64,000 nucleotides of DNA from Torulaspora globosa (taxonomy: Eukaryota > Ascomycota > Saccharomycetes > Saccharomycetales > Saccharomycetaceae), in assembly GCF_014133895.1 (NCBI RefSeq), contig NC_050728.1, forward strand, positions 1,178,001-1,242,000, read 5' to 3'. Position 1 is the stretch's first letter; each line of letters opens with the position of its first letter. The translations under genes and the position numbers were made by a program. Under the pieces are notes generated by a model that was not told the origin of the DNA, searched no databases, and saw nothing but the letters and a program-made list of their open reading frames with translations. This document shows positions 1 through 9,037 of this stretch, in pieces.

Positions 1-847
1 CTCAACCCCTACAAACCATTCCCAGGCAAACCTACTTATCGAGAACCATCAACACTCTAACTATTCTCTGATATGCTTACTATTGCGAAAAAACTCGGAT
101 CCGCTTGCCTACTGTTACCCGGACCTGTGAGCAACTAACATTGTCACCCGGCGCCGGACAGTGAATCTGTCAAACACTGTCCGAAGATCCAATGGTCTCT
201 TGAACACAACATATCACCGACTAATCGCACTTCATAAATCATCTGCCCAAGTCTTCGTAATCTTCTAGAAAGACCATACGGCATTTTTTTTGTTTGTTCA
301 TCTTTTCCAGTTTTCTTATCCCTGCTATGCGGCACGGCGATAACGTAGGGTCGCTACGGCATCCCACGTAACCGATTCAGAATCTTATCTTGTTAATTAA
401 TCTGTGCTGAATGCCAAGAGATAGACATTTCGAGCCGTAGCGACTATGCGCATAGTCGGAGCAGCACCGACAGGAAAAACAAACCAGTGCAATCAAAACG
501 ATAGATAGACAAAGGCAGAGACATGATAATGGATGGTTTGTGTTGCGGAGATATGAGCGGGATTGCGACGCAGCGTAGTGCAATCGACTTCCCAGCTGCT
601 CTTGCAGGAACAGAGTGCTTCGTAGCGCAAAGCATTCGGCCGATGTGAAAAATGGTTCGTTTGTCAGTTATCTTCAATGTGCCGATTATCGCAGTAGGTT
701 GTAGCTTATCAGGGAGTGCTGGCCTTGGTTTCGTTGGTCGTTGTAGAGCGGATCAGTAGGTGTGTATGTATATAAGAAGTCCTTCTGTCGAGCACAAATG
801 GTTAGGTTCATAGGGACTGGAATTGAACAGGACATAAAGTAATTGGC
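1..847 (+). promoter_or_regulatory. GAP1 upstream region with a cluster of GATA sites
   Basis: No convincing gene lies here; the short reading frames look random. The sequence holds repeated GATAAG/GATAA cores on both strands: CTTATC at 35-40, 315-320, 384-389 and 705-710, GATAA at 339-343 and 525-529, and TTATC at 668-672 and 686-690. A Reb1-type TTACCCG lies at 115-121. Clusters of GATAAG are the known targets of Gln3/Gat1/Dal80 in nitrogen catabolite repression, and GAP1 is a classical target in S. cerevisiae. The sites are seen directly; their use here is inferred. Confidence 0.6.
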
Positions 848-2644
848 ATGGGCTTGGTAGGCGACGAAAAGACTGGCAAAGCGCCGGTCGTGAAGGACTC
901 CGAGCTTCACAACGTTGAGGTGGAGTATTTGCACGGTCCAGACTCGTTTGAACAGTCGGCAGGCAGCAGTGATGGCCAGCCGCGGTCGAGATGGGGAAGG
1001 TTTGTGGATTCTTTCAAGAGAGCAGAGGAGATTGAGGTGGATCCCAACTTGTCGGAGGTTGAGAAGGCTGCCTTGAGAACTGCGCAGGCTCCGTTGCAGC
1101 GTCATTTGAAAAATAGACATCTGCAAATGATTGCCATTGGTGGCGCTATTGGTACCGGGCTGTTTGTCGGTAGTGGTACGGCTTTGAGAACTGGTGGTCC
1201 CGCCGGTATCATCCTCGGGTGGGGCTTGACTGGTACTATGATATACTGCATGGTTATGGCGACAGGTGAGCTGAACACGGTGTTTCCCGTGGCCGGTGGG
1301 TTTACCACTTACGCGGTGCGTTTCTTGGACGAGTCGCTTGGATTTGCCCTGAATTTCAACTACATGTTGCAATGGTTAGTGGTGTTACCACTGGAGATTG
1401 TCGCGGCGTCGATCACAGTTAACTTTTGGGGTACCGATCCGAAGTATCGCGATGGGTTTGTTGCATTGTTCTGGGTTGTTATTGTCATTATCAATCTGTT
1501 CGGCGTCAGAGGCTATGGTGAAGCCGAATTTGTGTTTTCGATTATCAAGGTGATCACCATCGTCGGGTTCATCATTATGGCCATCGTGTTGATCTGCGGT
1601 GGCGGGGGCCGCGAGTACATCGGGGCCAAGTACTGGTACCATCCTGGTGCATTCGTCGGAGATACGGCTGGGAAGCAGTTCAAAGGCTTCTGCTCTGTCT
1701 TTGTGACCGCCGCATTCTCTTTTGCTGGTAGTGAACTGGTCGGTTTGGCAGGCTCTGAGGCCCAAAACCCCAGAAAGGCTGTGCCTGCTGCTGCAAAACA
1801 GGTTTTTTGGAGAATAACCTTATTCTATATCCTCTGCCTATTGTTGATCGGTATGCTGGTTCCCTATAACGACCCACGTTTGATTGGTGCTTCTTCGGTG
1901 GATGCTGCAGCATCACCATTTGTCATTGCCATTGTCAATGCCGGCATTAAAGGTCTACCTAGCGTCATCAACGTGGTCATCCTTATCGCCGTGCTGTCCG
2001 TTGGTAATTCTGCAATCTACACCTGCTCCAGAACCCTAGCGGCTCTTGCAGATCAAGGCTTTTTGCCCAAGATTGTCGGCTACATCGATCGCGGCGGCAG
2101 ACCGATGGTTGGCATCATAATTTCCTCAGTGTTTGGTTTGCTAGCATTCGTCGCTGAATCTAGCAAGGAAGGGGAAGTTTTCAATTGGCTGTTGGCCATC
2201 TCCGGTCTCTCGTCTTTGTTCTCCTGGGCTGGTATTTGTTTTTGCCAAATCCGTTTCAGGTCAGCTTTAGCCGTTCAAGGTAGATCCACGGACGAGCTGC
2301 CCTTCAAGGCTCCATTAGGCTGCTGGGGTTCCTACTGGGGGGCTTTCATGTGTTTCGTAATGTTGGCTGCTCAATTTTATGTTGCTCTATTCCCAATTGG
2401 CAGTAAACCAAACGCTTCAGATTTCTTCTCTGCGTACTTGGCATTTCCTATCGTGCTGGCATTTTACATCTTCCATAAGATCTGGAAGAAGAACTGGAAA
2501 TTCTTAATCAAATTAGAGGACATGGATATCGATACCGGCAGAAGAGAAGTTGACGTGGAGTTGTTAAAACAGGAATTGGCCGAAGAAAGAGCCGTTCTCG
2601 CTGCAAAACCATTCTACATCAGGTGGTGGAGCTTCTGGTGTTAA
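848..2644 (+). CDS. GAP1: General amino-acid permease (Gap1-like)
   Basis: Plasma-membrane proton/amino-acid symporter of the yeast amino-acid transporter (APC) family, 598 aa, close to the 602 aa of S. cerevisiae Gap1. The hydrophilic N-terminus (about residues 1-90) has lysines near residues 8, 11 and 16, where Gap1 is ubiquitinated. The first membrane segment carries the family signature GGAIGTGLFVGSG near residue 93, and about twelve hydrophobic segments follow. The C-terminus ends in an aromatic WWSFWC, like the FWC end of Gap1. The ATG at 848 is the first in frame and gives a family-length protein. The upstream region is rich in GATA sites, and a D-amino-acid oxidase gene follows on the same strand. 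A paralogous permease of the Agp/Gnp group is the alternative, but length and C-terminus favour Gap1. Confidence 0.88.
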   Translation: MGLVGDEKTGKAPVVKDSELHNVEVEYLHGPDSFEQSAGSSDGQPRSRWGRFVDSFKRAEEIEVDPNLSEVEKAALRTAQAPLQRHLKNRHLQMIAIGGAIGTGLFVGSGTALRTGGPAGIILGWGLTGTMIYCMVMATGELNTVFPVAGGFTTYAVRFLDESLGFALNFNYMLQWLVVLPLEIVAASITVNFWGTDPKYRDGFVALFWVVIVIINLFGVRGYGEAEFVFSIIKVITIVGFIIMAIVLICGGGGREYIGAKYWYHPGAFVGDTAGKQFKGFCSVFVTAAFSFAGSELVGLAGSEAQNPRKAVPAAAKQVFWRITLFYILCLLLIGMLVPYNDPRLIGASSVDAAASPFVIAIVNAGIKGLPSVINVVILIAVLSVGNSAIYTCSRTLAALADQGFLPKIVGYIDRGGRPMVGIIISSVFGLLAFVAESSKEGEVFNWLLAISGLSSLFSWAGICFCQIRFRSALAVQGRSTDELPFKAPLGCWGSYWGAFMCFVMLAAQFYVALFPIGSKPNASDFFSAYLAFPIVLAFYIFHKIWKKNWKFLIKLEDMDIDTGRREVDVELLKQELAEERAVLAAKPFYIRWWSFWC

Positions 2645-3183
2645 ACTTCGTACATCACCTTCTAATCAGATGTGTATTAAAGTAAAGTAATCAATCATGA
2701 TCTTGATGTTTGCCTGAATGAAGAATCGTAGATCTTTGAGATGTTTCCTTCGATGTTTGGCTTTTTTTATGTATAGGGCACAGCACTGCGTTTTCAGCCA
2801 TCAATGCACACTGTGTCCAATAAGATAAACAGTGAGTATGACTAATTCGCATCCTACGAGCACAATACTCTACCCGACTAAGAGTAAGATAATGGAAACT
2901 TGATTGGATTTTATCGGGATATACGGTTGCTCGTTTTCATACTCGTTTTCCTCTACTTCAAATTGGAATACAGGACGGCCATCGCATCCAGAAACCAGGT
3001 TAAATACTTTATGATTTCTTGCCCGCATTTCACAGATTAACTCATTTCGCTAGCTAATCTTGTTTTAATACCTGATTTTCACCGACGCCAAGACTTTTTT
3101 ACAGAGTGACGCTTATAAGCATGACGTCGGGCTACGCTTGTTTAAGCTAGATTAAGTGAACTATCCGAGCAAATAAATTTGAG
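2645..3183 (+). promoter_or_regulatory. Intergenic region, putative promoter of the D-amino-acid oxidase gene
   Basis: About 540 bp without a gene. GATAA cores occur at 2824-2828 and 2888-2892 and TTATC at 2911-2915, compatible with nitrogen regulation of the downstream oxidase. No other element stands out. Confidence 0.4.
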
Positions 3184-4308
3184 ATGCCCGATTCTGTGGT
3201 CATTGTCGGCGCAGGAGTCATTGGCCTGACTATTGCACACCAATTGCTGCTGGATATTCAAAGCCAATCGAGCGCAAGTAAGCTAAAGAAATTGACCTTT
3301 ATCTCGAGAAATTATCCCAATGACGAGCCGTTGACTCATGAATATACTTCGCCCTGGGCAGGCGCCCACTTTAGACCTTTCCCACATAGGCCAGAAGCCT
3401 ACGAGACTGACAAGAGAGAAAGTGCCTACACTAGGGTGACTTACAAGTTTTTCCAAAAGTTTGCTGCAGAACACCCGGAATCGACGATTGAGTTCATGAA
3501 AGGTGTTGACTGGTTGGCGAAACCGACCTCCGAGTATCTTGGCCTCGGACCGGGCCTCAGTAAGGACTCCTTGGTAGATCTTAGGACGCTTTCTAAGCCG
3601 GAATTGCCTCCCGGCGTTGAGTACGGCTGCGAATACCTCACCTGGTGCTTAAATGCTCCAGAGTATCTAAAATTTTTGCAAGCCCAGGTGGAACAGCTGT
3701 GTCTGAGACTGAGAATCCCATTGGAGTTCTCCAGGCTCAACTTGACCTCTTTACAAGACATCGAGAAGTGGTTCGGCGGCACTAACGTGGTCTTCAATGC
3801 CAGCGGAACTGGTTTACTGTACTCTGGCGGCTACGATCCCAAGTCTTTCAGCATCAGAGGCCAAACCCTTCTTTTGAACGTCCCGAACCCAAACTCCATA
3901 CGCTATGCCCACGCTACTATAACACACCAAGGGAATGACGGATCGTGGACTTTTGTCATCAAGAGGCCGGCTTCCAATGGCAAGCCCCAGTACATCCTGG
4001 GAGGTACCAAACAATTGGACGACGATCTGATTGTGCCTCGCGAGGCGGACACACAGGCGCTTTTATCTAGAGCACGCAAATTATTCCCAGATCTCCTCTT
4101 CCCTGATGGCTCATTCGACATCGTTAGAGTCAACGTGGGTTTCAGACCTGCAAGACAAGCCGGCAGCAGAGTCGAACTCGAAGCGTCGCCAGAGAACGGC
4201 CTGAAGATCGTTCATGCCTACGGTTTTGGCGGTATGGGCTACGAGGTATCTGTGGGAGCCGCCCAGCATGCCATTAGACTGTATAAATCAAGGCCTAGCA
4301 GGCTTTGA
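3184..4308 (+). CDS. D-amino-acid oxidase, peroxisomal
   Basis: FAD enzyme that oxidatively deaminates D-amino acids to 2-oxo acids, ammonia and hydrogen peroxide; 374 aa, normal for the family. The N-terminus is a Rossmann FAD site (VVIVGAGVIGLTIAHQL, residues about 5-21). The C-terminal part has the family blocks GFRPARQAGSRVE and HAYGFGGMGYEVSVGAA, which contribute the substrate arginine and FAD contacts. The last three residues are SRL, a type 1 peroxisomal targeting signal, so the peroxide would be made where catalase is. S. cerevisiae has no such enzyme. The gene follows GAP1, a permease known to carry D- as well as L-amino acids, and GATA cores precede it. D-aspartate oxidase is an alternative specificity that sequence alone cannot exclude. 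Confidence 0.88.
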   Translation: MPDSVVIVGAGVIGLTIAHQLLLDIQSQSSASKLKKLTFISRNYPNDEPLTHEYTSPWAGAHFRPFPHRPEAYETDKRESAYTRVTYKFFQKFAAEHPESTIEFMKGVDWLAKPTSEYLGLGPGLSKDSLVDLRTLSKPELPPGVEYGCEYLTWCLNAPEYLKFLQAQVEQLCLRLRIPLEFSRLNLTSLQDIEKWFGGTNVVFNASGTGLLYSGGYDPKSFSIRGQTLLLNVPNPNSIRYAHATITHQGNDGSWTFVIKRPASNGKPQYILGGTKQLDDDLIVPREADTQALLSRARKLFPDLLFPDGSFDIVRVNVGFRPARQAGSRVELEASPENGLKIVHAYGFGGMGYEVSVGAAQHAIRLYKSRPSRL

Positions 4309-4478
4309 CCGCCTTTCTATAGACTGGGTTTAATAAACTTCGATACATGTGCTCTTATCACAAGAGACGTCCTTACGGTATGCCTTGTCCTGGCCTCCTT
4401 TAACGAACCAGCAAGCACAAGTGACCGCTCTTGAGGCAAGGAAACCATTCACCAGGATCAGTGGAAACCACTTGCACG

Positions 4479-5018
4479 ATGGCCCAAAGCAGAGACGTTG
4501 TTCCCAAAGTTCCCGGTGGCTGGAAGGCGGTATTCGATGACGAATATAAGCAGTGGTTTTTCGTTGATCTAAGCACCAAGCAATCTCAATGGGAAGCCCC
4601 AAGAGGCACTGAATGGCCAAATAGTAGGCGTGCTGCTCCACCACCTCCACCTGCATACGACTCACAACCACCACAACCCCAGCAGCAACAACGCTACGCT
4701 TCTCAGCCTCCGCAGCAGTACTATCCGCAGCAGACGCAGCCAATGTATCAACAGCCAATGTACGGACAGCAGCCAATGTACGGACAGCAGCCCATGTATC
4801 AGCAGCCCATGTATCAGCAGCCAATGTACCAGCAGGCTCCGCAGAAGAGAAATAACCATGCGATGAGAAACGGTCTACTTGGGGCCGGAGCTGGTATGGT
4901 TGGCGGTTTCTTGCTGGCTGATGCCATGCAACCGGATGTTATCATCGAGAATAACTACGAAGGTGGGTATGATGGGGGAGATTTTGGCGGAGGGGACTTC
5001 GGTGGTGGAGACTTTTGA
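4479..5018 (+). CDS. WWM1: WW-domain protein (Wwm1-like)
   Basis: Protein of 179 aa from the ATG at 4479; the frame is open for 16 more codons upstream, but the methionine at 4479 (MAQSRDVVPKVPGGW) puts the WW domain close to the N-terminus as in Wwm1. The domain spans about residues 10-40, with the two tryptophans in PGGWKAV and SQWEAP and aromatic YKQWFFVD between. A proline/glutamine tract and tandem Q-P-M-Y repeats follow, then a glycine/alanine-rich hydrophobic stretch and a GGDFGGGDF C-terminus. In S. cerevisiae Wwm1 binds the metacaspase Mca1 and overexpression kills cells. Position and strand match YFL010C at the start of the chromosome VI block. Confidence 0.85.
   Translation: MAQSRDVVPKVPGGWKAVFDDEYKQWFFVDLSTKQSQWEAPRGTEWPNSRRAAPPPPPAYDSQPPQPQQQQRYASQPPQQYYPQQTQPMYQQPMYGQQPMYGQQPMYQQPMYQQPMYQQAPQKRNNHAMRNGLLGAGAGMVGGFLLADAMQPDVIIENNYEGGYDGGDFGGGDFGGGDF
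4739..4830 (+). repeat. Tandem QPMY-coding repeat in WWM1
   Basis: Six consecutive 15-18 bp units of the form CAG-CC(A/C)-ATG-TA(T/C)-(CAG/GGA) encode QPMY(G)Q. The nucleotide copies are close to identical, so the array probably expands and contracts by slippage. Confidence 0.75.
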
Positions 5019-5289
5019 AGAATCATGATGTCAAGTTCCGCGTTCATTCTTATATAGACGATAGATGGCAAGTAGACCTAACTGAGTTTTCCGTGCCAGC
5101 GAGATATTACCAATTCTCGTCAAGCGTAGAGAGCCATAGTGGCATCGTTCTTGATCAACCGTTTCTTAGAGGGCGTCGCGGCAGACGGGCCGAAAGGTCT
5201 ATTAGACCAGCAACTTGATAGAGATAGGTGAAAACTGCTAGTTGCCCAGGGTGGTTATCAGTGTACTGCTCAATATTAGAAGGACGATA

Positions 5290-7050
5290 ATGAGGAAGAA
5301 GGTATACGATCCCATTCACGACGTTTTCCAGAATCAAGCAGAAAGCGATGAGGATTCAAAGGCAGCGATGAATGATCAAGCATCTGCATCCGGAAGAGCC
5401 GAAATCGCAGAGGATGACGATGATATGAATACTGAGAGCGAGGAAGATCACGGCAGTCCGATAAAGGGCTTTCCAGTACCTTCTGTTACTACCAGTCGGA
5501 AAAAGATGAAAGAATCAAGCAAATATAACAGACATTTGAAGAAACCAGACGGGGAATTCTTCTCTCGGAAAGATTTACAATTTCATTTCTTGAGAAGATT
5601 ATTGCTTGATGATCGTCCTCTCTTTACCAATATCTTCAAAGAGATTTATGCAAAATCTATGGCACCGCTGGCGTCTGTCGGACGCAACGCTGCAAGGGTG
5701 AGCGATAAAGCTTACGATGCGAGAGCATTTGTCTTTAATGATAAACTGACGTTCTCACAGCATTACATCCTCACCTTGGCATCTTCAACCAAATGTTCTA
5801 AGGTGTTGAGAGATAAACTGTTGCTGGATCATCAAGTTGCGTTCTCTACCTGCATACTGGCGTTGCTGGTGAATATAGGCAGACTGAATACGACGATAAA
5901 CTTTTACTTGGAGATGACATCTCAGTTGCGAACTTTCCATTCTGTACCCTGTTTGCAGTACAAAGTGGCTGATCTGAAATCTTTACAGGACACTCCAAGA
6001 CTAAAATCTATTTTGAAAAATCTCCCCATTGGGAACGAGCAAATTGATCTATCTGAGTTTTATGAGACGCCAAGCGGCGGCAGCCATAGATTGAACCTTG
6101 TGAATCTGCTTTTCACTCTGTGTGATAGCGTGAGTCTGGTCAACTTAAAGTTGCTCTCCAAGTACGTTTGCGCCAACGGCAAGACCGTCTCATTGTTCAA
6201 CATACTCGATTCCCCAGGCTATGAGCCAGAAGATCGGTGCAATGTCTTGCTGTGGCTTCTGTACATCCACACGGAGACGGACCTAACGGACGATGCAATA
6301 CAACGATCGATCAAGATCTTCACTCAAGACGACAAGCTTCCACTGAGGCCCACAGATGAGGACTATGATAAGGATTCTCAGGACGAAATCGACTTTGGCA
6401 TGCAGCAGAAAGCGAAGAGAAAGGAGTTCCTTAAGCGGATCAAGCACCACGACGCAGAGGACAGGGAAACTCAGGAACAAGAAGAAGAAGCGAAGGAAGA
6501 AGAAAACGAGCAGGAGGAAGACACCCTAAAGGAGGAACTAGACGAAACATTACAGGAAACGGACTCTTTGGAGGAGGAAATTCCAGTGCCTGCCACTCCA
6601 CAGCGCAAGAGGCGAGATGTGACAAAGGATAAGAAGGAGCTCAAGAGAAGAAAGATCGAGCATGCAATTTCTGCAACGGTTAAGAGCGAACCACAGAACA
6701 ACGAAGCAGATAGAATTGAGTATCTCATCGAGACGGATAAGAACAAGATTGTTGGGAAGCTCGGACGGAGCGATCGCAAAACAGGCGAACAGTTCATTCG
6801 AGATCTGCTAGAATCGCAAGGACCCGTCCGGTGGAAACGACGCGATCTTGGACTTCTGAAGATCTTCAACGAATACGAAGACATCCCGATGGCGTCTGTA
6901 ATTGGTATCAGAGGCAAGAAACGGAAGAAGTTCAAAGACAACGTCCTTGGGTTTGAGACTGATTTTCTGAGAAATTTCGCCGCTGCCAAGAAAATAATGC
7001 TACAGCACCAGGACTCCGATGATGACCTCCGCGACGCTTTCCATTTATAA
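5290..7050 (+). CDS. IES1: INO80 complex subunit Ies1
   Basis: Nuclear subunit of the INO80 chromatin remodeller, 586 aa (S. cerevisiae Ies1 is about 690). I start at the ATG at 5290; the frame extends upstream only through non-ATG codons. The N-terminus is acidic, then a conserved helical region (about residues 80-340, KKPDGEFFSRKDLQFHFLRR onward) holds most of the identity. A long Glu/Lys-rich low-complexity segment (about residues 390-470) and a basic C-terminal region follow. The protein is placed by its conserved N-terminal block and by position next to WWM1, as YFL013C is next to YFL010C after loss of intervening genes. The stop codon is directly followed by the reverse stop of CTF19. 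IES3, another INO80 subunit, lies 11 kb away. Confidence 0.85.
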   Translation: MRKKVYDPIHDVFQNQAESDEDSKAAMNDQASASGRAEIAEDDDDMNTESEEDHGSPIKGFPVPSVTTSRKKMKESSKYNRHLKKPDGEFFSRKDLQFHFLRRLLLDDRPLFTNIFKEIYAKSMAPLASVGRNAARVSDKAYDARAFVFNDKLTFSQHYILTLASSTKCSKVLRDKLLLDHQVAFSTCILALLVNIGRLNTTINFYLEMTSQLRTFHSVPCLQYKVADLKSLQDTPRLKSILKNLPIGNEQIDLSEFYETPSGGSHRLNLVNLLFTLCDSVSLVNLKLLSKYVCANGKTVSLFNILDSPGYEPEDRCNVLLWLLYIHTETDLTDDAIQRSIKIFTQDDKLPLRPTDEDYDKDSQDEIDFGMQQKAKRKEFLKRIKHHDAEDRETQEQEEEAKEEENEQEEDTLKEELDETLQETDSLEEEIPVPATPQRKRRDVTKDKKELKRRKIEHAISATVKSEPQNNEADRIEYLIETDKNKIVGKLGRSDRKTGEQFIRDLLESQGPVRWKRRDLGLLKIFNEYEDIPMASVIGIRGKKRKKFKDNVLGFETDFLRNFAAAKKIMLQHQDSDDDLRDAFHL

Positions 7051-8001
7051 ACACAGACAAGCCTTACATAACTCCTGTAAGCCGAGACTCACGCCGTATT
7101 CCCTGAGCAGCCCGGCTTTAATCTGCTCGGTGTCGATCAGTTCCCCAGACCCGTTGACCAACGTCGTAGCGATCGTCGTCGAGGGCCACATGTCCGCCAG
7201 TTCGATGAGCCATTGCACTCGCAGCACGGCTGTCGGCGAGACCGACCGGGCAAACCTAATACACGCTTCCGATTCGCGCTCCACTGTCACGAGGCTTGGA
7301 TATCTGGACATCGCCGACGCCAGGCGATCGAACTCAGCGGACCTACGCTCGCGAAGCGAGTCGAACTCGAAACAACCCAGCAGAATCCGCGGCGGGTTCT
7401 GGCACCGAACAAGGTCGCGCAGCAGCCATCTGACGCTCCGAGACATATCTTGCACGTCGCAGCCCACAAGGACGGCTTCCCGATACTTCAGCTTCAGCGT
7501 CACGTGGAACGCGGGTCGAAGCTTGCTGAACTGGGCCTTGACGATCACTTCCGTCGCGGTGGCATCCTCGATGCTCTCGACCTCCAGCTCCACGCCAGCG
7601 TAGAGTTCACGCAAACTTTGCAGCCTCGCTTGCATGTTCAACAGGGGCAATGTATCGCTCTTGGTCGCCAGCTCCCTCTGCAAATCGGTGCTCCCATCGA
7701 TTGTCTCTACCGCTGGTCCGATGGTTGCTGACTCGGGACCGGACAGCAACACGAGATCCATGAGTCTTGCATCTGCGCCAGCGACGTTCTCCAGCGGCGC
7801 CTGCGTCCTACGTTTCAGCGACTCGAGTTCCTGCAACAGGCGGTTCCTCTTCGAGATCAGCGAGTCCCGCTGCTCATGAAGCCTGATGAGCTGAAGGTCT
7901 GCCTCGGGCAGCCCGTCCTCGAGCTCGCTCGAGGACTGCGCGAGCCCGGCTGCAGACGCGCTGCTGCTCCTCCGGACCGTCGAGTCTGAAGTAAAATCCA
8001 T
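7045..8001 (-). CDS. CTF19: Kinetochore COMA subunit Ctf19 (CENP-P)
   Basis: Inner-kinetochore protein of the COMA/CCAN complex linking centromeric chromatin to the outer kinetochore; 318 aa versus 369 in S. cerevisiae. Recognition rests on several blocks: the N-terminus MDFTSDS, a coiled coil with RDSLISKRNRLLQELE (about residues 46-62), the strongly conserved LQRELATKSDTLPLLNMQAR just before the RWD domains, and the C-terminus LLREYGVSLGLQELCKACL. The CDS is very GC-rich. In S. cerevisiae CTF19 is YPL018W, so its place between IES1 and HSP12 is outside the two blocks that explain the rest of the window. Only about 130 bp separate its ATG from the HSP12 stop codon. Confidence 0.9.
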   Translation of the reverse strand: MDFTSDSTVRRSSSASAAGLAQSSSELEDGLPEADLQLIRLHEQRDSLISKRNRLLQELESLKRRTQAPLENVAGADARLMDLVLLSGPESATIGPAVETIDGSTDLQRELATKSDTLPLLNMQARLQSLRELYAGVELEVESIEDATATEVIVKAQFSKLRPAFHVTLKLKYREAVLVGCDVQDMSRSVRWLLRDLVRCQNPPRILLGCFEFDSLRERRSAEFDRLASAMSRYPSLVTVERESEACIRFARSVSPTAVLRVQWLIELADMWPSTTIATTLVNGSGELIDTEQIKAGLLREYGVSLGLQELCKACLCL

Positions 8002-8131
8002 ACCCAGTGCTGATCTTACTGAAAACTTTTTCGTTACTTACAAGGTCCGCTTGTATAGAGGATCCGTGCAACTACATAAGATAAACAGAACCGCTTACTA
8101 GCGGTCTTCGCTAAACATCACCATGCCTTGC

Positions 8132-8452
8132 TTACTTCTTGGAGGGCTCACCGCCGTGGACAGAAGAGGAAACGTATTCGACAGCTTCCTCCAACTTCTT
8201 CTTGGCAGCCTCCACGTACTGGCCGGCAGTTTCCTCGAAAGACTCACCCTTGGCCTCGTCCTTACCCTCCTTAGCAGCGTCGTGAACGCCCTGAGCGACT
8301 CCCTTGTTCTCTTCTGGCTGAATGGCGCCGGCGACTCTGTCGGCGGCGTCGGTTACCTTCTCCTTGCCTTGCTCCATGTAAGATTTTTGGGACTCTGGCT
8401 TAGCCTTCTCGGATAGTTTTTCGCTGAAATCCTTTCTACCTGCGTCAGACAT
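8132..8452 (-). CDS. HSP12: Small heat-shock / LEA-like membrane protein Hsp12
   Basis: Hydrophilic stress protein of 106 aa (109 in S. cerevisiae) that is disordered in solution and folds into helices on membranes, stabilising them during heat, osmotic and stationary-phase stress. The start MSDAGRKDFSEK and the blocks SQKSYMEQGKEKVTDAAD and KGVAQGVHDAAKEGKDEAKG are characteristic, and the C-terminus is VHGGEPSKK. The frame is open upstream of this ATG but the family start is clear. The promoter has a TATA box and a stress-response element. It matches YFL014W in order and strand. Confidence 0.95.
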   Translation of the reverse strand: MSDAGRKDFSEKLSEKAKPESQKSYMEQGKEKVTDAADRVAGAIQPEENKGVAQGVHDAAKEGKDEAKGESFEETAGQYVEAAKKKLEEAVEYVSSSVHGGEPSKK

Positions 8453-9037
8453 TGTTCTTATTGCTACTAGTTGTTGGTTTAGATGGTGTAGATGGAAAGA
8501 CAAGGAAAGAAGGGAAGAAGGAGCAGATACGAAGTGGATAACGAGAGGCAACTGCACCCTCTTTATATAGGTGCGATCTGAGACCCCCTCGACGCTCGGC
8601 GGCTACTGCTATCTACGTCTAGACACGTTATGTTTGCTCTGAGCAGCACAGGGAATCGAGAATAGCCGGATACACTGCCCCAATATGTCACTAATTATTG
8701 CTTTGCCAGCAACGTAAGTGTTCATTCAGCTATGAGTACGAGTCTCTTCGCCAGTTTGCTATCTTGCTTTCTTGCTATTCCGGATCGATGCCGTCCTGAA
8801 TGACAAAGCCGTGGAATCCAATCGAATTTCATGGAACAATGAGCACGTGACTGAATGAGATTTTTGGAATTTTCTGGTGTGGCCGGGTGACGGGGGAGTG
8901 CAATGATGGCCTCTAGTGTTTCGATGGGCTTCTTCGAAGGTAATAAGCGCAGGTTGTAGTAGGATGGGTACTTTAGCAGAGGAGACCACTGGCGAGCGCT
9001 ATAAAGCATCAGGAAGACTGTGAGATCGAGGCTTGGG
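8453..9037. promoter_or_regulatory. Divergent HSP12 / MDJ1 promoter with STRE, TATA and heat-shock-type motifs
   Basis: For HSP12 (minus strand) there is a TATA element reading CTATATAAAG at 8561-8570, about 110 bp before the ATG, and one stress-response element (AGGGG on the minus strand, CCCCT at 8585-8589) bound by Msn2/4 in relatives. Nearer MDJ1 an inverted heat-shock half-site pair GAATTTTC lies at 8867-8874. No gene is convincing in this 585-bp region. Confidence 0.6.

Noticed and set aside
686..1372. 228-codon minus-strand frame over the GAP1 start
   Set aside because: Overlaps the permease N-terminus and lacks any recognisable feature.
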